From: Acidimicrobiia bacterium
GTDB lineage: Bacteria; Actinomycetota; Acidimicrobiia; Spongiisociales; ZC4RG35
Length of the DNA: 6,874 bases
Reading direction: 5' to 3'
Assembly (NCBI GenBank): GCA_009377735.1
Contig: WHTL01000212.1
Location: forward strand, 1-6,874
In this document: positions 5,122-6,874 of the stretch, one piece after another
Numbering within the stretch: the stretch's first letter is position 1
Layout of the letters: the number at the start of each line of letters is the position of its first letter
The notes under the pieces: generated by a model
Seen by the model: only the letters and a program-made list of their open reading frames with translations
Database searches by the model: none
What the model was told of the DNA's origin: nothing
Made by a program: the position numbers and the translations under genes

Positions 5122-6111
5122 ATGACCACATCAGTCATCGAGGTCATCGACCTCGCCAAGACCTACGGCAGAGACGACGATGCCGTCCATGCCCTCAAGG
5201 GGGTGAGCTTCACAGTCGAGCCGGGCCACGTGTTCGGTTTGCTCGGCCCCAACGGTGCCGGCAAATCCACCACGGTCAAGATCCTGACCACCCTCACCAG
5301 AGCGGATTCAGGAAGCGCATCCGTCGCCGGGTACGACGTCGAGGATGATCCCGCACAGGTGCGCCACAACATCGGCTACATCCCGCAGAAGCCATGCTTC
5401 GACCCGACCGCCACGGGTTGGGAGAACCTGAGCCTGCAGGGCAGGATCTTTGGTATGAGCGGGAAGGAGATAAAACACCGATCGGCCGAGCTTCTGGAGC
5501 GGTTCGGTCTCACCGAGGCCGCTGGTCGGATCACCAAGACCTGGTCGGGAGGTATGCAACGCAAGCTGGATGTTGCGCTCGGTCTCATCCACCGCCCACA
5601 GGTTCTGTTCCTGGACGAGCCCACCACGGGGCTCGATCCCGAGGCCCGTACCGACATGTGGGCGGAAATCTCGGGTCTGACGGATGACGACGGGCTAACC
5701 GTCCTTCTCACCACCCACTACCTGGAGGAGGCGGATAATCTCGCCGGGAGCCTGGTCATAGTCGACCGTGGCGAGATGGTGGCGTCCGGAACACCCGAAG
5801 AGCTCAAGGCCCAACTCGACGGTGACAAGGTTCAGGTCGAACTGATCGAGCCATCCCAGAACGGGCAGGCTATCGCGACTCTCCAGTCGGTCCTGGATGT
5901 CCGAGAGGTGACGACGGACGGCTCCATGTTGCGAGCACATGTCGGGAATGGGGCGGAAACCCTGCCCAGGGTGCTTTCGGCCCTGGAGGCGGCGGGTGTC
6001 GAATTGGCTTCGGTGACGGTGGCGCGCCCCACCCTCGACGACGTCTATCTCCGCCATGCCGGCCGCTCATTCCGCTCCGCCGACGAACTCGGTCAGAAGG
6101 AGGTTGCCTGA
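5122..6111 (+). CDS. ABC exporter ATP-binding subunit, DrrA-like (daunorubicin-resistance type)
   Basis: This is a 329-residue ATPase that would power an ABC-2 exporter at the inner face of the membrane. All nucleotide-binding motifs are intact: Walker A GPNGAGKST (42-50, K48), Q-loop Q89 in GYIPQ, signature WSGGM (141-145), Walker B VLFLDE (161-166, E166), D-loop GLD (170-172) and H-loop H199 in TTHYLEEAD. The WSGGM form in place of LSGGQ, and the extra C-terminal domain (about 230-329) containing RPTLDDVYLRHAGRSFR, are typical of the DrrA/CcmA-like drug-export group. Length is usual for that group. Start ATG 5122 is supported by AAGGAG at 5112-5117. It ends with TGA sharing one base with the permease ATG. 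By family, substrates are hydrophobic drugs, antibiotics or lipids; the actual substrate cannot be told. Control by the adjacent PadR protein is inferred. Confidence 0.95.
   Translation: MTTSVIEVIDLAKTYGRDDDAVHALKGVSFTVEPGHVFGLLGPNGAGKSTTVKILTTLTRADSGSASVAGYDVEDDPAQVRHNIGYIPQKPCFDPTATGWENLSLQGRIFGMSGKEIKHRSAELLERFGLTEAAGRITKTWSGGMQRKLDVALGLIHRPQVLFLDEPTTGLDPEARTDMWAEISGLTDDDGLTVLLTTHYLEEADNLAGSLVIVDRGEMVASGTPEELKAQLDGDKVQVELIEPSQNGQAIATLQSVLDVREVTTDGSMLRAHVGNGAETLPRVLSALEAAGVELASVTVARPTLDDVYLRHAGRSFRSADELGQKEVA
6097..6103 (+). promoter_or_regulatory. Strong ribosome binding site of the permease, inside the ATPase gene
   Basis: AAGGAGG lies 7 nt before the permease ATG at 6111 and within the last codons of the ATPase gene. 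Together with the TGATG stop/start overlap it fixes the permease start and indicates coupled, balanced translation of the two subunits. Confidence 0.85.
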
Positions 6112-6874
6112 TGACGACTGCGATCAAACACTCTGCATACCTCACCGGAAGATCACTGCGGTTTCTCCGTCGTGAGCCGGTTTATCTGGCGTTCACGCTG
6201 CTACAGCCGATGGTGTGGCTCCTGTTGTTCAGCCAACTCTTCGAGCGGGTCGTTGATATACCGGGATTCGGCAATCAACCGTACATCGCCTATCTGACAC
6301 CGGGTGTTGTGGTGATGACCGCCCTCATGTCGGCCAACTGGGCCGGTTCCAGCTTCATCGACGACATGAACCGCGGTGTGATGGACCGTTTCTTGACGTC
6401 ACCGGTGCGCCGGGGAGCGCTGGTCAACGGCATCCTCACGTACCAGGGAGTGATCACGATCGTGCAGTCGCTCATCGTGTTCGGCGTTGGCCTTCTCATG
6501 GGTGCCCGTTACGACGGCGGATTCCTCGGTGGTCTGATCGTGCTGATGGCCGCTGTCCTGCTGGCCGTGATCTTCGCTGCCCTGTCGTGTGCCATGGCGT
6601 TGATTCTGCGCTCCCAGGAGTCACTCATCGGGATGTTCCAGTTCCTGGCCTTCCCGTTGGTCTTTCTGTCGTCACTACTGATGTCGCCTGAACTGCTGCC
6701 CGGCTGGATCGCAACTGCCGCCAAGTTCAACCCGGTCGACTGGGCCGGGTTGGTCAGCCGTCAGGCCCTTGCCACCAACCCCGACTGGGGTTTGGTCCTG
6801 GGCCGCGGAGGACTCCTCCTGGGCCTGGCCTTGGTCATGAGTTGGCTGGCGGCCCGTGCCTTCCGCTCCTACCA
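6111..6874 (+). CDS. ABC-2 type exporter permease, DrrB-like (C-terminus cut by window edge)
   Basis: The open frame from ATG 6111 gives 254 codons and continues past the right edge. The product is an integral membrane permease with about six hydrophobic helices (near 25-43, 61-81, 112-130, 139-165, 174-191 and 229-250). The ABC-2 signature between helices 2 and 3 is clear: MNRGVMDRFLTSPVRRGALV (86-105), the cytoplasmic coupling segment of DrrB-like proteins. The FLSSLLMSPELLPGW (185-199) and FNPVDWAG (206-213) blocks before the last helix are also typical. Since DrrB-like proteins usually end shortly after this helix, only a few residues are probably missing. It would pair with the upstream ATPase, as a homodimer with two ATPase copies, to export a hydrophobic compound. 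Confidence 0.93.
   Translation, partial: MTTAIKHSAYLTGRSLRFLRREPVYLAFTLLQPMVWLLLFSQLFERVVDIPGFGNQPYIAYLTPGVVVMTALMSANWAGSSFIDDMNRGVMDRFLTSPVRRGALVNGILTYQGVITIVQSLIVFGVGLLMGARYDGGFLGGLIVLMAAVLLAVIFAALSCAMALILRSQESLIGMFQFLAFPLVFLSSLLMSPELLPGWIATAAKFNPVDWAGLVSRQALATNPDWGLVLGRGGLLLGLALVMSWLAARAFRSY

Noticed and set aside
5695..6145. Reverse-strand frames opposite the ABC ATPase gene
   Set aside because: They are antisense shadows of a protein with all ABC motifs intact and have no recognisable domains.

Overview
The window looks like a chromosomal segment of a high-GC actinobacterium. The evidence is the GC-rich codon use, the DHRS12-like SDR of a type I associate with actinobacteria, the DrrA/DrrB-style exporter, and GC-rich hairpins without U-tracts. 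A member of the Acidimicrobiia is my best guess, but that is inference only. No mobile element, tRNA, rRNA or CRISPR array is visible. All six genes are compact and apparently intact, and two of them run off the window edges.

Layout. Positions 1-1738 hold a leftward pair: a two-GNAT-domain acetyltransferase fusion (734-1738), followed with a 10-nt overlap by a two-hotdog acyl-CoA thioesterase (1-743, cut by the left edge). A divergent gap of about 95 bp (1739-1834) carries a 10-bp direct repeat. It separates this pair from a rightward DHRS12-like short-chain dehydrogenase/reductase (1835-2782), whose catalytic Tyr and Lys are replaced by His and Ser. The gap 2783-3033 holds two tandem 72-bp hairpin-forming units flanked by a 15-bp direct repeat. 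Next is a membrane-anchored protein with a predicted extracellular TIM-barrel, glycoside-hydrolase-like domain (3034-4197).

The right third is a drug-exporter-type module: a PadR-family regulator (4290-4982), a DrrA-like ABC ATPase (5122-6111) and a DrrB-like ABC-2 permease (6111-6874, cut by the right edge and probably almost complete). A well-formed promoter in front of padR (TTGACA, 17 bp, TGA-TACTTT) is overlapped by an ATACT-N8-AGTAT inverted repeat, which suggests autoregulation. A long hairpin directly after the padR stop and a second palindrome lie between padR and the ABC genes. They could tune expression of the exporter relative to its regulator. The ABC genes overlap by one base (TGATG) and are probably translationally coupled.

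I found no clear evidence of a wholly new multi-gene system. The observations most worth following up are the SDR with a degenerate active site, the YpeA-like/GNAT fusion, the 72-bp repeat units, and the PadR operator/hairpin arrangement.
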